Origin: Jaapia argillacea MUCL 33604
Lineage: Eukaryota; Basidiomycota; Agaricomycetes; Jaapiales; Jaapiaceae
Length of the DNA stretch: 64,000 nucleotides
Reading direction: 5' to 3'
Assembly (NCBI GenBank): GCA_000697665.1
Contig: KL197713.1
Span: 1,018,593 to 1,082,592 of the forward strand
A model generated the notes under the pieces. That model made no database searches and had not been told where the DNA came from. It was given only the letters and a program-made list of their open reading frames with translations. Made by a program: the position numbers and the translations under genes. Shown here piece after piece: positions 1-11,466 of this stretch; within the stretch, counting starts at the first letter, position 1; every line of letters begins with the position of its first letter.

Positions 1-2
1 TG

Positions 3-1258
3 GTCGAAGAGACGTTGTACGAAGCCCTGACATCTTTTGACTCGGGGGACAACGGGCTACCCGGCATGTGGATCCACGAGCTACTTGGGGTCGCTGTGGA
101 GACATATCGGTATGCAAATGACTGACTTTTCCATCTGGGAAGCTTCAGCTGATACTCAGCACAGCACGAGATCCCAAGCAGTCAAGGATTCGTCTGAAAA
201 GGAAGACCTCAATGCTCGCTGGCAGATCGCTCATGATGCATGCTCTGTGGTGGCTTGCAATAGTGCCTTTGATGATTGCCGGGAAGGCGATGGCTATGAT
301 TTAGGTGAGTGACTTGAGCATGAATGAATGAGCAGTCAATCGAACAATCCTACAGAAGCAGTTTGGCAGCTCATTGGGCTGTGCCGTTGGTCCGTCGATT
401 TTGTGGAGAAGTTGATGAAAGCGTGCATTCTGGTCGAGGACTCTCCCCTCATTGACCTGTTGAAAAGCGATGATTCCGAGGATTTGTTTGGTTCAACACC
501 ACGTCAGTCCCGCCCTTCTACACCCCATTCGGTGTTGACACGCATCTACGTATTCTAGCTTCACCTGTGTCCGGACACCCTCAGCGTCCGCCACCTTTGA
601 TTCCTGCCGCGCTCCTTCACCTGATTCACCCTTATACACTTCACAATCTCCAGAAGCTTCTTTCCCATGTTAAAAGATTTCGGGCATTCTTGAACTCTTT
701 ATCAGCGAGTGGGGAGAATGCCCATATCGCTCGGAATCTTCTCCTGGACATGTTCGCCTGCGCAGGTGTGGATGTCACAATCCTGGAGGATGTACTCAGC
801 GAAACCGCAGAATTTCCGATATTTTCAGACAGTAGGCACTCTCCGTCCCATCTTCGTGATCACCCAACTGAGGACATCATCCAGCGGAACAACTCCGAAG
901 AGCGTTGGTGTCATGTCAACCGCTACCCACCCTCGGGACTCCATTACAGAAATTGATCCACCGGATCGTCATTTCGGACGCCATCGATAGGCCCAAACTC
1001 TTCATCAAACCGACTGAATTAATTGACAGCCTTGCGTCCTTGTCAATGGCCAACCAGCCTACCAAAGAAAAAGATACCGATGTGGTGTCCAAAGAAGACC
1101 TTCTCCATGGACTTGGACTAAACTGTCTACGATGTAAGGGTCGGTGTCAGATTGGAACAACTCTGAAGGTGGGTGGGCGTGTCTCCGAAAAGTGGTTGGG
1201 CTGGGAAAGGATCTGGAAGGTGGGATGCATATGCGGGGGCTTGTGGTCCAATGTGTAG
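3..1258 (+). CDS. MED16: Mediator complex subunit 16, C-terminal part (5' end outside window)
   Basis: This is the tail-module Mediator subunit that bridges activators and RNA polymerase II in the nucleus. My exon model is 3..109, 165..304, 356..502, 559..831 and 885..1258, giving 346 residues with the N-terminus cut by the window edge. The helical region contains WQLIGLCRWSVDFVEKLM and HLIHPYTLHNLQKLL. The last 50 residues hold the family hallmark, a CxxC pair (LNCLRCKGRC) followed by W..W.K.C.CGGLW, which matches the zinc-binding-like end of animal MED16. All four introns are 53-56 nt and restore a single frame through these motifs. The stop lies about 100 bp from the stop of the convergent acyltransferase gene. 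The family call rests mainly on the C-terminal CxxC/CGGLW block. Confidence 0.88.
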
Positions 1259-1359
1259 CCTGCATCGACGACTCAAATACGTACAAGATACCGTTACCTC
1301 GAACACTACCAGCTGCTGAGCACGAACAGAGGGTGGAAGGGGTGCAGACCGCAACATTT

Positions 1360-3205
1360 TCAGAGCCTAGCTTTGCAGATCCGCCCCTCTCCTGTGCCGA
1401 CGAGGTACCACCTAGTGGCATCTGTGATTTCACCTAGCCATTCCTTCACGATTCCTTCGTCATAAACATTGTCATCCCAGAAAATCCCAAAATGGAGTTG
1501 CTTTCCAGAGGTTGAAGCTCCCAGGTACAGTTCCGTGGGGCGGCAGTGAAGCAGAGTCGTGGATGACTGGATGGTAATGACTGGTGCATTTCCCTTGGTA
1601 AGGGGATTAGTCTCAGGGTGTGGGTTACCTGTAAGTTGAGATGAAGTGAATGAAAGGGTTTTGTGGCGAGTGGAAAGGGGATGACTCGGCGGGAGAGGAT
1701 ACTCTGGAGGGAGGACGGCGTCAAGCTGTTAATTATCTTATGAGTCCGAGAAATCTACTGTCGAGAGGGACGCAGAAATTACATTGCCGATGGATGACCC
1801 GCCATGGGACGTAACGAGGCCTCCAACCATTTCGTTTACTATTTCCGCCTCTTGTGGGGTCTGGGAGACGCCAGGTTTTTTCATCTCCCGCCATCGCATA
1901 GCAGCACTTCTGGCCCGGTCGATTCGAAGGTGTATGCGAGCACTGGCGCTCTCTAAGAATAAGGGATGTCGTATGATGTGAATGGTTTGCCGCTTCACCA
2001 TATTGCACCTAGCGAGGAACCGTGCGTGAGACATGAGGGAATCAAATGGCGGGGCTCCATTGTCCAGTTGTTCCCGTCGCAACGATTCATTGGCGGGCAT
2101 GAATGGGAGTGAAGCGAAGAAGAAACTGATAGCCAGTAAAGCTTGGCTGGCTCCGCCTTGATCCTGCCAATCTTTATCGAGATACGAGCGTAGATTCAAG
2201 GGACCGCCGGTGTGCATTGGCTGTCGCTTCCGATACTGCCACTCTTCTTTCGATAACTCGCCTCGAAAGTATCTCCGATGGAGCAAACGAGACATGGCGA
2301 TTTGGGAGAGTACAAAGAAGGCATGACCAAAGGTCAAACCATGCTGCCGACAACGATCGATAACTGCCATGGATGTATCCGCAGACAGTGAGACCGTAGT
2401 ATGGCGAGAGACTGCAGGGGTCATCCCTGTTAAGGTGGTAATCTTTCTGGGAAGCGTTTGCCCACCCTAGCAGGTGATGAGTGTAGGCGTTGAACGTAGT
2501 GCCGGGGAGGCTCACCTGCATTTTGGCCTGTCTGATTTCAGCCAAGACGTATCCAATGGCTCTGCGCCAGCGTTGTCTGGGGACACTCAACTTGAGTGCA
2601 GGATACAAATCTTCGGAGGCTACGACCATAGCAAGGCGCTTTTGGATGTCTGTCACTGGAGCTTCGATTGGAAGGCTCAGTGTATCAAGGAAAACTCGGA
2701 GGACGTTCGAGTTGGACATTGCATCGGTGACGATGTGGGCAGCGTGAAATATGACATGATGCAGGCCTTCAGCGTCATCGCGGTGTAGGATGTACATCCG
2801 AGCAAGAAGTTTATTTGAAAGCTGGCGCGGGCCCTCAACACGGATTAGTTTCTCCGCGATGGCGTCCGCCTCCTGTGCGGAGGAGGCTTGTTTGAATACG
2901 ACTTCGTCTGGGTGCGAGGTACCAAGGTCGTTCTCCGAAACGAGCAAATTGATTGTATCTTCAAAGATATCGATCTGAGACCCAAGGAGCGGAAATTGTT
3001 GTTTGAGAGCTATCCAAGCCCTCAAAACATTTTTGCTCCCAAAAACATCCTCCCCTCCGCGACGAGCGTGGACTACAAGATGCGCGATAGCGTCGGCGGT
3101 GCCATTGAATTGGCCGTCCCAGTAGAATCCGAGCTCGGTTGTGCCAAGCTCTCGCCTGTAAATTCGATCCATTTTGGTGGAACTGTGAAAACACCACTTG
3201 CCCAT
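1360..3205 (-). CDS. CoA-dependent acyltransferase-like protein, paralogue A
   Basis: Exons in transcript order are 3205..2516, 2466..1783 and 1725..1360, giving 579 residues. The N-terminal half carries HIVTD, the HxxxD catalytic motif of the chloramphenicol-acetyltransferase/BAHD/condensation superfamily, inside HAAHIVTDAMS. The BAHD DFGWG motif is absent. At the corresponding point in the C-terminal half there is SHGGSSIGN, also present in the neighbouring paralogue. The start at 3205 was chosen because MGKW aligns with MGAW of the paralogue. An in-frame ATG at 3283 would add 26 residues. No signal peptide or membrane span is evident, so it is probably cytosolic. The acyl acceptor is unknown. 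A trichothecene- or alcohol-O-acetyltransferase-like role is possible but not shown. Confidence 0.82.
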
Positions 3206-3642
3206 GCTTAAGGTAGGGAGCGACAAGGACCTAACGTACTTGAATACGAAGGATTGTATGAGAGACGGACCACGAGCCTGCAACGATTCGATGTGACTCT
3301 GAGGGACTGCTTCTGCGAATCATCAAGAGCGGCCCGACGGGTTGATTCATATGGCTGATGTGTTTGAGGTGAGGGTCACCCGGCCGAGGAGAATCGATTC
3401 TCCCAGAAATTCCCAGCACCATATAGGAGGAATAAAAGTTCGCACGTGAGTCCAGGGGATCATAGGTCATGATGGAAGTGGGAGCATGTGCTGCTTACAG
3501 TAGCACTAGTAGTAGACGCATTGACAATGCCAATGATTTATGGAGTGATTGATATCTCTGACGCACGTGCCTCAACAATTGGGCCAATATTCTTGAATAG
3601 TTCAGTATGTAAAGCCAAACGATGTGAGCCTTGGTCGAGTAC
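3206..3642. other. intergenic, between acyltransferase paralogues
   Basis: About 440 bp separate the start of paralogue A from the stop of paralogue B. It should hold the promoter of A and the 3' UTR of B. Short open frames here show no recognisable motif. Confidence 0.6.
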
Positions 3643-5472
3643 CTATAGTTTTGCTACTCGAGTGTCTGCACCAAGGTACCACAGCGTCGCAGCCTTAATC
3701 TCCTCCAACCATTCCGCTATCGTCACTTCGTCAAAAACTTTGGCATCCCAGAACATGACAAAGTGAAGCTGCTCCCCGTAGCAAAACGCTCCCGGATACA
3801 GTTCACTTGGTCGGCAATGAACAATGATCGAGGGGGATAAGACGTTTATCATGGCCTCGGTTTGAGGCCGGGATACCTTTTCATGTGGTGTGGTATCATG
3901 CGCAACACGACTGCCATCCCATCCGGACGATTCACGGTATGGAAAGGCTAGCGGATGTGATGCAGGCAAGGGATATGTACGAGGAAGGACGGCGTCAAGC
4001 TATCGACAATGTCAGACAAAGGAGTTGAGCATCGGAATGAAACCTTGACTTACATTCCCAATAGAAGATCCGCCATGAGCCATAACCACTGTATCGACGG
4101 GGTTCGCCAGTGGACAAAGGACATCGTCTCCTGGTAATCGTCGTCCAGAATTCTGAGTCTCCTCCCAACTCAGAGCACTAGCCCGACATGCGTCGATTCT
4201 TAACGGGAATATCCTCGCAGCACTCTCCAAGTGCAGAGGGTGTCGTAGAATTCGGGAAGTTTGCTCTTTTATCAGGTTACATCTCCAAAAGAACCGTGCT
4301 GATGAAAGAAGGGAATGGAATGGGGGCGCACCATCCACCAAATGGCTCGCTTCAATCGCGTCGCAAGATGGTATGAATGGAAGTGATACGTCAAGGGCAT
4401 TGGACGTGAGAGATATTCCATTACTCCCGCCTTTGTCCTGCCACTGCTTATTGAGGTGTGGTCGAAGGCTCATCGGACAACGCAGGTGGGTTGGTTGGCG
4501 CTTTCGATACTCCCATTCTGCTTTAGACATATCTCCTCTGAAATAGCGACGATGGAGTAGGCGAGACAAAGCAACTTGGGTGGCGACGAGAAAAGCATGC
4601 CCAAAAGTTACTCCTCGACGCCGACAGTTTTCCATGATGACAAAGCTGGTGTCGCGGGGCAGGGCTACTGTGACGCTTCGTGAGCGAGCTGGTGTGTATG
4701 GCGTAGATGTCGTGAATTTTCCGGGGATAGTATGGCCACCCTGCACTCATATGAGTATAGACTGGACAGGGGTTCGATGGTGACTCACCTTGAGCTTGGA
4801 CCTTCTCAAGTCGGTCAGGACGCCGCCAATAGCTCGTCGCCAACGCTGTCTCGGCTCTGTCATCGTGGCGGAAGGATAGAGATCTTCTGATGGAACCACC
4901 AGGGCGAGTCGCTCCTCCAAATTTGGGATGCGCGTCGGTGAAGGTGAACAAAGGGTGTCGAGGAAAGCCCTCATAAAATTCATGGTAGACATCCCGTCAG
5001 CGACGAGATGGATGGTATAGAAAATGATGTGGTGGAGATCTTGCGCGTCTAGACGGGATATGATGTATAGCCGAGACGGGAGACTGAACGAGATTGGACG
5101 AGGTCCATTGGTGAGGTTGGCTGCGAAAGATTCGGCTTCCTGAGCAGACGAGACAGAGACGAACGACACCTGCTCCGGGTTCGGCTCCCTCAATCGTCGT
5201 TCAGAAACGACGAAATATACCTGGCCCTCCCGAATGTCAAGGCGGGATCCAAGGAGAGGAAACCAGAGCAGGAGTGCTCTCCAAGTGTTGACCACGTTCT
5301 GCTCCTGGAACAACCCGCCCCTTGCAAGGTCAGAGCGAACCATCACATGAGAACCGATATCCGCAGCGCCATTGAATCTGGCATCCCAATAGAAGGTAAG
5401 TTCTTCAGTACTGAGAGGGCGCTGGTAGAGAAAATCGCCATGGGGTGAAGGTTGCTTCTGCCATGCACCCAT
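3643..5472 (-). CDS. CoA-dependent acyltransferase-like protein, paralogue B
   Basis: Exons in transcript order are 5472..4789, 4740..4054 and 3999..3643, giving 575 residues. Intron number, positions and phases (all phase 0) are the same as in paralogue A, so the pair arose by tandem duplication of an already intron-bearing gene. The catalytic HxxxD motif reads HLVAD, and HGGSSIGN sits at the second exon-intron junction. Shared blocks include RRYFRG, YRKRQP, PRQRWRRAIG and CRP.ELY. The copies have diverged visibly, especially in exon 2 between the conserved blocks and in exon 3, so the duplication is not recent. Function is unknown beyond probable acyl transfer from a CoA or carrier-protein thioester. 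Confidence 0.83.
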
Positions 5473-6702
5473 TTTTGATGCGACTAGAGAATGAGGAGGC
5501 GTAACAATGGGAGTCTTATATGGATGATCTCCAAGGAGGCTGAATTTATTACTGCACTCACCATCGCTCGTCCCTTTCCCCTTCTTTTACCTCAAACCCC
5601 GGGATCATTTGCAGAAGGCTGCCTCAACTAAAGTAACGAGGGGGGCGATGGACGTGCACCATCTACTTTCAGTAGGGTGTTTTCCCAAGAAAATTGTTTG
5701 ACCACGCATCCTTTGGCGGATTGGGAATACAATGAGCGAGGAAGCCATGAGTACCAACAGCCTTTCATACCAGGTCGGTTCTGTCGATAAAAGTTCCCGT
5801 GTCAATCATGAGTCGCAATCCTGAGTCCAGGGCCGCTGGGCGACAGGAAACCTAGGAAAGGCAGAAGTAATCTAACTCAACCATATTGACCTAGTCGATT
5901 TTGTTGCCAATCAAATGCTGCGAACAATATGCAGATGGAGTCCTCAGACGTCAAGAGTCGCAGATCGCAGGTGAATTGCGCCAATGGCGATGAGAAGGCG
6001 CTCGAGGAGGAACTTGTCGAGTCATTCCTCGGTAGTAATATGCATTGTATATACGTAATGGCAAAGGGTCCTTGTCTGCAGCGGTCGACGAACGTGGGTA
6101 ATTTTGTCACTGGGAGGATGGTGTGGAATCGTTGCAAACTCAGGAACTCGCTAGACAGATAGCACTCAGTACTAGTCCTCACGGCGCGGCGCGTTGAAAA
6201 TCGTCCACTCACTCTCCCTCGCAGGACCCCCTCCGTGCTGTAGCCAGTCATCACATTGACATTGAACAATTACATACTTCGATTCCCACCTCTCCACCCA
6301 CGATGTTCGGGAAGTAGATCCCTGGGCCAGGTTTTGGGTGGTGGGTTCTAAGTGTTTTGCTCGGCTCGTTTCATTGTCGGGCATACCCCGGCTCCGACAC
6401 CAATCCCTTCGCTAACCGTTGCACTGCTTTCTATACGTTTGCCTAAACGTCGAATCGGGTTGGCTCCTCCGAACCTTCTTCACATCAATCCCCTTGTGTT
6501 CGCGATGTGCATCCACGTCAATGGTAGAAAATCTGCTTGAGCTATGATACATGTAAATACCAACATAATTGCAAAGAAAAGGACATCGGCGCGTAATTGC
6601 GATCATTAGATGTTCACCACAACTGCCCTAATCCGGGGTACAAGGACGCCACACTTCGACATCCAAAACAGTCAGGGACGGGATCTCGAAACCTAAGACG
6701 AC
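5473..6702. other. intergenic, no supported gene
   Basis: About 1.2 kb lie between acyltransferase B and the aldolase gene. The longest open frame is on the minus strand (5877..6269, 130 codons). It has no recognisable motif, no signal peptide and no supporting splice context, so I do not call it. The interval should contain the promoter of acyltransferase B and the 3' UTR of the aldolase. Confidence 0.5.
5515..5523 (-). promoter_or_regulatory. TATA-like element upstream of acyltransferase B
   Basis: Read on the minus strand the site is CCATATAAG, about 45-50 bp upstream of the ATG at 5472. Position and sequence fit a core TATA box. No transcription start can be seen directly. Confidence 0.4.
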
Positions 6703-7996
6703 TCAGTGGATCTTTCCGCTCAACTCCCTCTCAATCTTCACCAAATCTTGTGTGTGAGGATGCTCCCACATCGTCTGGGCTGCGTAAGATTCGATGGGGG
6801 GCAAAGGTTTGCGCGGCAGTCCACCATAACCATAAAGCTTCTCCAACAGGTATTTTGTTCCTGAGATCGAGTACTTCGCGATGGTGAAATCAGCGCGACC
6901 GACGACGCCTTGTAACCGAGCAGCCTCGCGCAGGACGGTAGGGTCCGTTACGGAAGCTTCCGCAAGTTCGAAGAGCTTGACGCAGGTGTACTGAAAGGGG
7001 ACGGTTGGAACTAGAAACTTGAGAGAAAATGGGGTTCACACTCACGGGAGCAACGTTCGCGAGACCGGTGATGGCGCCGTTGCCATAAGCATGGGCGGAA
7101 GGAACGAGGAAATCAATGAAACCGCCCAATACAAGGAACGGGGCGTCTGCGTTCTTTCGGGGATGAAGAGAGTCGAAGGATGGTTCGGAGACGGTGGCCG
7201 CTAGCCTGGTGAGCTTCCCAACATTCCCGCAACTGTGGCATCAAGTGTAAGAGGCGAGGCGGAGAATGCAGAAGTGAGCAACCTACGTCAATTTCACACC
7301 ACAAAGATTGGGGCATTCCGAAGCCAGCTCCGTGAGGAGGTCAGAATCAATGTCAATCCCACCGCTCGCTCCAGGGTCTAGAGTCGAATCGTCAACTCAT
7401 GGACATGCGACATCTATGGCGAGTTTGGACTCACAGTTGTACACCATCACGGGGATCGGGCTCTTCTCAGACACCTCAGTGAAAAAGGCCTTCAAGGCCT
7501 TCTTGTTTCCAGCAAGCGCACCGGCGTAGTACCCACTAGTGATGACAATGGTGTAATCCGCACCGGCCTTCGCAGCTTCCTTGCAAAGTGTGATGGTTTC
7601 TCGGGTGCTTCCAGCACCAGTCCCAGCAATAATTGGAACATGTGTGAGCCCAGCGTTGTCCAACACCCGACGAGCCGCTTGGATGAGAGTCACGCGTTCC
7701 TCATGGGAGAGGTGGTGAGCTTCACCCATAGAGCCGGCGATAAGCGGACCGACTCCAGCAGTGGCAAGGCGGAGAACATGAGCCTCAAAGGCTGCAATGT
7801 CTGCAAATACGGTCAGGAATGGAATATGACAGTTGGAATATAGCGTTGTTATAGTGCGGAAAGACTTACCGAGGTCCTCGGACTCGGGTAGGAAGAACGA
7901 AGGGATTGGGGCAAAGATGCCGGCTTTCAGGGGACGAGAGACATGGGCATGCGAGCCGTTTGTGCCGTTTGTGCCGTTTGTACCGTTGACAGCCAT
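6703..7996 (-). CDS. DapA-superfamily class I aldolase (2-keto-3-deoxy acid aldolase type)
   Basis: Exons in transcript order are 7996..7870, 7800..7435, 7377..7287, 7232..7046 and 6990..6703, giving 352 residues. The TIM-barrel family motifs are in order: GSMGEAHHLS (substrate carboxylate loop), YNYPGASGG (catalytic Tyr) and GVKLT (Schiff-base Lys). Fungi make lysine by the aminoadipate route, so a dihydrodipicolinate synthase role is unlikely. Known fungal members cleave sugar-acid intermediates, for example L-threo-3-deoxy-hexulosonate to pyruvate and L-glyceraldehyde in galacturonate catabolism, or act like 4-hydroxy-2-oxoglutarate aldolase. Which of these applies cannot be told here. The N-terminus has an unusual NGT tandem tripeptide run directly after the start Met. 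Confidence 0.88.
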
Positions 7997-9933
7997 TGTA
8001 AGATAGGAAGGAGGAAATGAGGACGAGGCGACAGACAAACTAAGCAATCTGGTGGGGCCGGTATATAAGGCATTTGGGTGTTCGGTATAAACTCCTCCTC
8101 GGTGTGTCGCGGTCCGACTTCTTTGGCCTTCGCCGGTCCCGTCGGTCCGGCATGGGCGGCCTTCGTCAAAAAGTATTCGTCCTTCTGTCCGCCCGTTGCC
8201 GCAAAAACTCGCACCTCCGCACAGTGGATCTTCAAGGAGAAGTCCCTGCTTGATTCTCGGGACGACAAAGAAGATTGTCTGCGATCCAAGTCTTATTGTG
8301 GGAACTTGGTGGAATGGAATGGCGGCTCGTCGGTCTGCCGTCGCAACCTGTACCCCGCCCCCCGGCGGACTTGGAGTGTACCATTTCGGCTCAATATCAC
8401 ATTTGGTCTGATCTTGCGTTCATCATTCGAAGTTCTTCTACTGAACTCTTAGCTTACGCACTGCCACTTATCTGGCTTCTCAGTTATCGACCAATCGTAT
8501 CCTCCCCTCAACCAATGGCGGTGCAAATGCGACGAGCATTTGACTGATAGACTGTCTCAGGCGGTCCGGTTTACTCGCAAGTCATCTCTGATATCGACCA
8601 TGGTACCGCTCTACGATGTCGATGCAGAAAGCCTGTTGGACCTGCCCATGGTAGAAGTTTCGGAGAAACTCCATCAACTGTTGAAGCCATGCCGTTGATG
8701 CTCTCACTCCAAGGGTCGATTCTCAAGGTGTTAAAGTCACCTGTACTTTACAGTAGACGATAATTATTCATCCAGATGCTACAGACAGGCTCATCTACCC
8801 ATATCCGTGAAATACACACGTTTGCAGCCAGAGTTCTTCGTCGCCTCGTATATCTGAGTAAGAGGTGGGGAACGGTTACCATAAATTACAGTAAATATGA
8901 TTGTATTGACATGTCATAGCCGCTCCATCCTGCGTAAAAATTGTATCATTTGTGAGAGTCTATAATGCCCCGTGCACATACCTTTTCCCGCATATTTGGT
9001 CTGAAGGTTGGCAAAGAGCAGCAGGAAGCAAGACGACCACCCGGATGGCTTCAAAATTGGGCCGATCGTGCTCACGAGACACGTGCTTTAGTTATAATGA
9101 CCGCACGCCTGGCATTCGACCATACGTCTGAAAATCTCGCCGCAATGATAAGTAGCACGTAAACCGCGGCCCGATGACTGAGCCTGAACACCCAGTCCCA
9201 ATTCCAAGGGGCCGCCGCGTTATCAACTTTGTTGGGGTGATATGATTGTTTGCCCTCGTTCTTTATCGCGGTCGTCGTTGAGTCGTTAAATGTGAAGCGA
9301 AGAGACGTAAGTGTTAGCTATCGACAGTGACACAAAACCAACCTGACCCTACCATATGCCGTTGGTTTGAGGCTCGCCGGGCAATCCGATCTCAATGAAC
9401 ATATCTCTAGATCGAAACATCCTCCGTTGCGCAGAGGATGCTCAGTCCTAGAAAGATCCGGCTACGAATAAGTAAGCTCCAGAGGGTGGCGGACATACGT
9501 ATGAGTGGCGGAAGATATGACGAGAGGCCGGCACTCTTGGAAGTCATATGTTCGCGGGATATCCCTCACGAGAAGAACACAACAAGGGTCCGGGTAACTC
9601 GAAACGGAGTTGTCCACTCACCCTTGATAAGTTGGAAGCCGTTGTATTCGGTTGGCAGAAGGGAGACGATGTCGTACTTGCTGTGAATCGATGACGCAAG
9701 TTAATACTGCACATCACGTAGAAAGGAACGTTCCTGCTGTACCACAAGACCTGAAGACCCCCGGGCCTTCCAAAGCTTAACAATATGAAGCTTGCCAAGA
9801 CTCTGGCGCTTAGGGTTAGGGGTTGCTAATCACGGGGAAGCTTATACAAGTGCCTGTTAGAAGCCTCAGGTCTCCCGGTTCTGCCGGAGGTGTCTTTCTG
9901 CTTCAATCGAGTCACAGTGCCACGAACAGGATA
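7997..9933. other. long intergenic interval with one orphan exon-like stretch
   Basis: Nearly 2 kb lie between the aldolase start and the PUS4 stop. The only coding-like stretch is on the minus strand around 9615-9685, where an acceptor-like CACAG is followed by an open segment reading KYDIVSLLPTEYNGFQLIKG and then a GTGAGT donor. I could not extend it into a gene on either side. A tandem TTAGGG pair lies at 9810-9821. The rest shows no motif. Confidence 0.45.
8062..8069 (-). promoter_or_regulatory. TATA box of the aldolase gene
   Basis: On the minus strand the sequence reads CCTTATATAC, about 66-73 bp upstream of the aldolase ATG at 7996. It is a near-consensus TATA element in the expected place. 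Confidence 0.5.
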
Positions 9934-11160
9934 TCAGTTGTTCTTGCCTTCAACAATTTCGAGTCTATCCACAACCTCTCTCTCCCATTCGCGCCATCCC
10001 TCCTCGTCAACCTCTCCTGCATCCCCCTCCTGATTAGCCCTCTGGAATACCTCCCAAGGCACGCACCCAACCTCGGATTCTCCAGTCGGCTCAAGGCAAA
10101 ACTTCCCTTGTTGTGACCGAGTTAGGGTCACAACGTGCGCGGCAGAATCCAAGACGTGCCCAAGGTCATGTACGATCGACCGAACGTACGTACCACCCGA
10201 GACTTTCATCTTCAAAACGAAAGCGGTCGGAATCACCTCCACCTCCGGTATCGACTCCGGTTCATCTTTGATCTGTACGTCTTTTTCGACACTCTGAAGT
10301 GTCTGCTCGAGCGCTTTCTTCTCCTCTTCGGAGAATTTCTTGTCGGGGTAGCGGAAGGAATGGTCACCACCTTTCCATTCGATTAGTTCCAACGCGTGGA
10401 TTGTAACTTTGCGCTTTTCGATGGGTCGAGGTAAAGGAATACCCTTTCTAGCATACTCGTAGAGAGGTTTCCCATCCATTTTTAGTGCAGAAAATCTGGT
10501 TGGAGAGATGGTCGATACGATAGATATTTTTGAGAAAGGCACCAGGACGCACATGGGAGGGGTCTGTTCGATATCTCCTCTGAATTTATCCAGCATGCTC
10601 TCAACCTTTTCCCTCGTGACGTGACGCCAGGGTGCCAACCTTACCTGCGCGCCTTCACTATCATATGTGTCCGTCTCGCAGCCAAGAAGGCATGTTGTCC
10701 GGTACTCCTACAAAACGAGTTCAACATGAGGATAAGAATGATAGTTCGAATGTGAATCGATTACCTTGACGCAATCCAAGAAGTCTCCCAACTTTTTTGT
10801 GCCCTTGCCAACACCAACGACTTTTCAACCGAATTCAAGAAAAGGCATCATGAGCATACAACAAGAGAGATCGCCACGAAGCCAAACTAAAGAAGCACCA
10901 AGTACACCATCCGCTAGCGGATCCAAAGTTCCACCCTGTCCGATCTTGACCGCCTCCCTTGCGCTTCTCCCCCTTCCACCTTTTCCTTTGTTTTTCCGGT
11001 TGTCCTGAGCTTCCTTCAGTTTGCCAGCTTCTACGAAGAGTTTTGAGTTCCCGATGAGATGCTTGATTTCGTTGATGACAGTCATAGACGGTGGGCCGGA
11101 GGGTTTGGCGATTGCAAACAGTCCGGACAGCGGAAGCGTAGATGGAACAACTTTAGGCAT
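9934..11160 (-). CDS. PUS4: tRNA pseudouridine-55 synthase (TruB/PUS4 family)
   Basis: It isomerises U55 in the T-loop of tRNAs, in mitochondria and cytoplasm or nucleus. Exons in transcript order are 11160..10899, 10820..10765, 10707..10553 and 10495..9934, giving 344 residues. The catalytic motif GGTLDPLADGVL contains the essential Asp. It is preceded by AIAKPSGPPSM, the KP-GxxS motif I of TruB. Further family blocks are GCETDTYDSEG, APWRHVTREKV, QTPP(I)FSALKMDGKPLYEYAR and GGTYVRSIVHDLG. A Lys/Gly-rich insert (KNKGKGGRGRS) sits between motif I and the catalytic motif, as is usual in fungal Pus4. The length is close to other fungal members. The 5' side faces the cupredoxin gene, head to tail. 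Confidence 0.93.
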
Positions 11161-11466
11161 GTTGGGGGATTGGGATATTGTGAGCCAAGTTAAAAGTTTA
11201 TCTGCCAGTGCAAAGTTAAGAGCGAAGCGTCGAAAGTGCCACGTGACCAACACTCGGTGGTCACCGGTCACCTGTCTGTTCACGCCCCCCAAATTACTTA
11301 AATTCCGAACAATCTCTCCCACGGTCAGAAATTATTCCTCCTCCAGCTCATAGTTATGTTACATTGTCCGTAAAAGTCATCATCCGTTAGGAAAGTCACA
11401 ATGGTGCGGGAAAAACACAAAGCTAGCCTCGTCAGACCGGACGTGTACCAACGTCAATTCACCATC
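11161..11466. other. short intergenic region between PUS4 and the cupredoxin gene
   Basis: About 300 bp should hold the PUS4 promoter and the 3' UTR of the upstream cupredoxin gene. No distinctive site is visible apart from a CACGTG E-box core at about 11240. Confidence 0.4.

Noticed and set aside
5877-6269. Minus-strand open frame of 130 codons in an intergenic space
   Set aside because: There is no recognisable domain, a plus-strand frame overlaps it, and no flanking exons or promoter signals support it.
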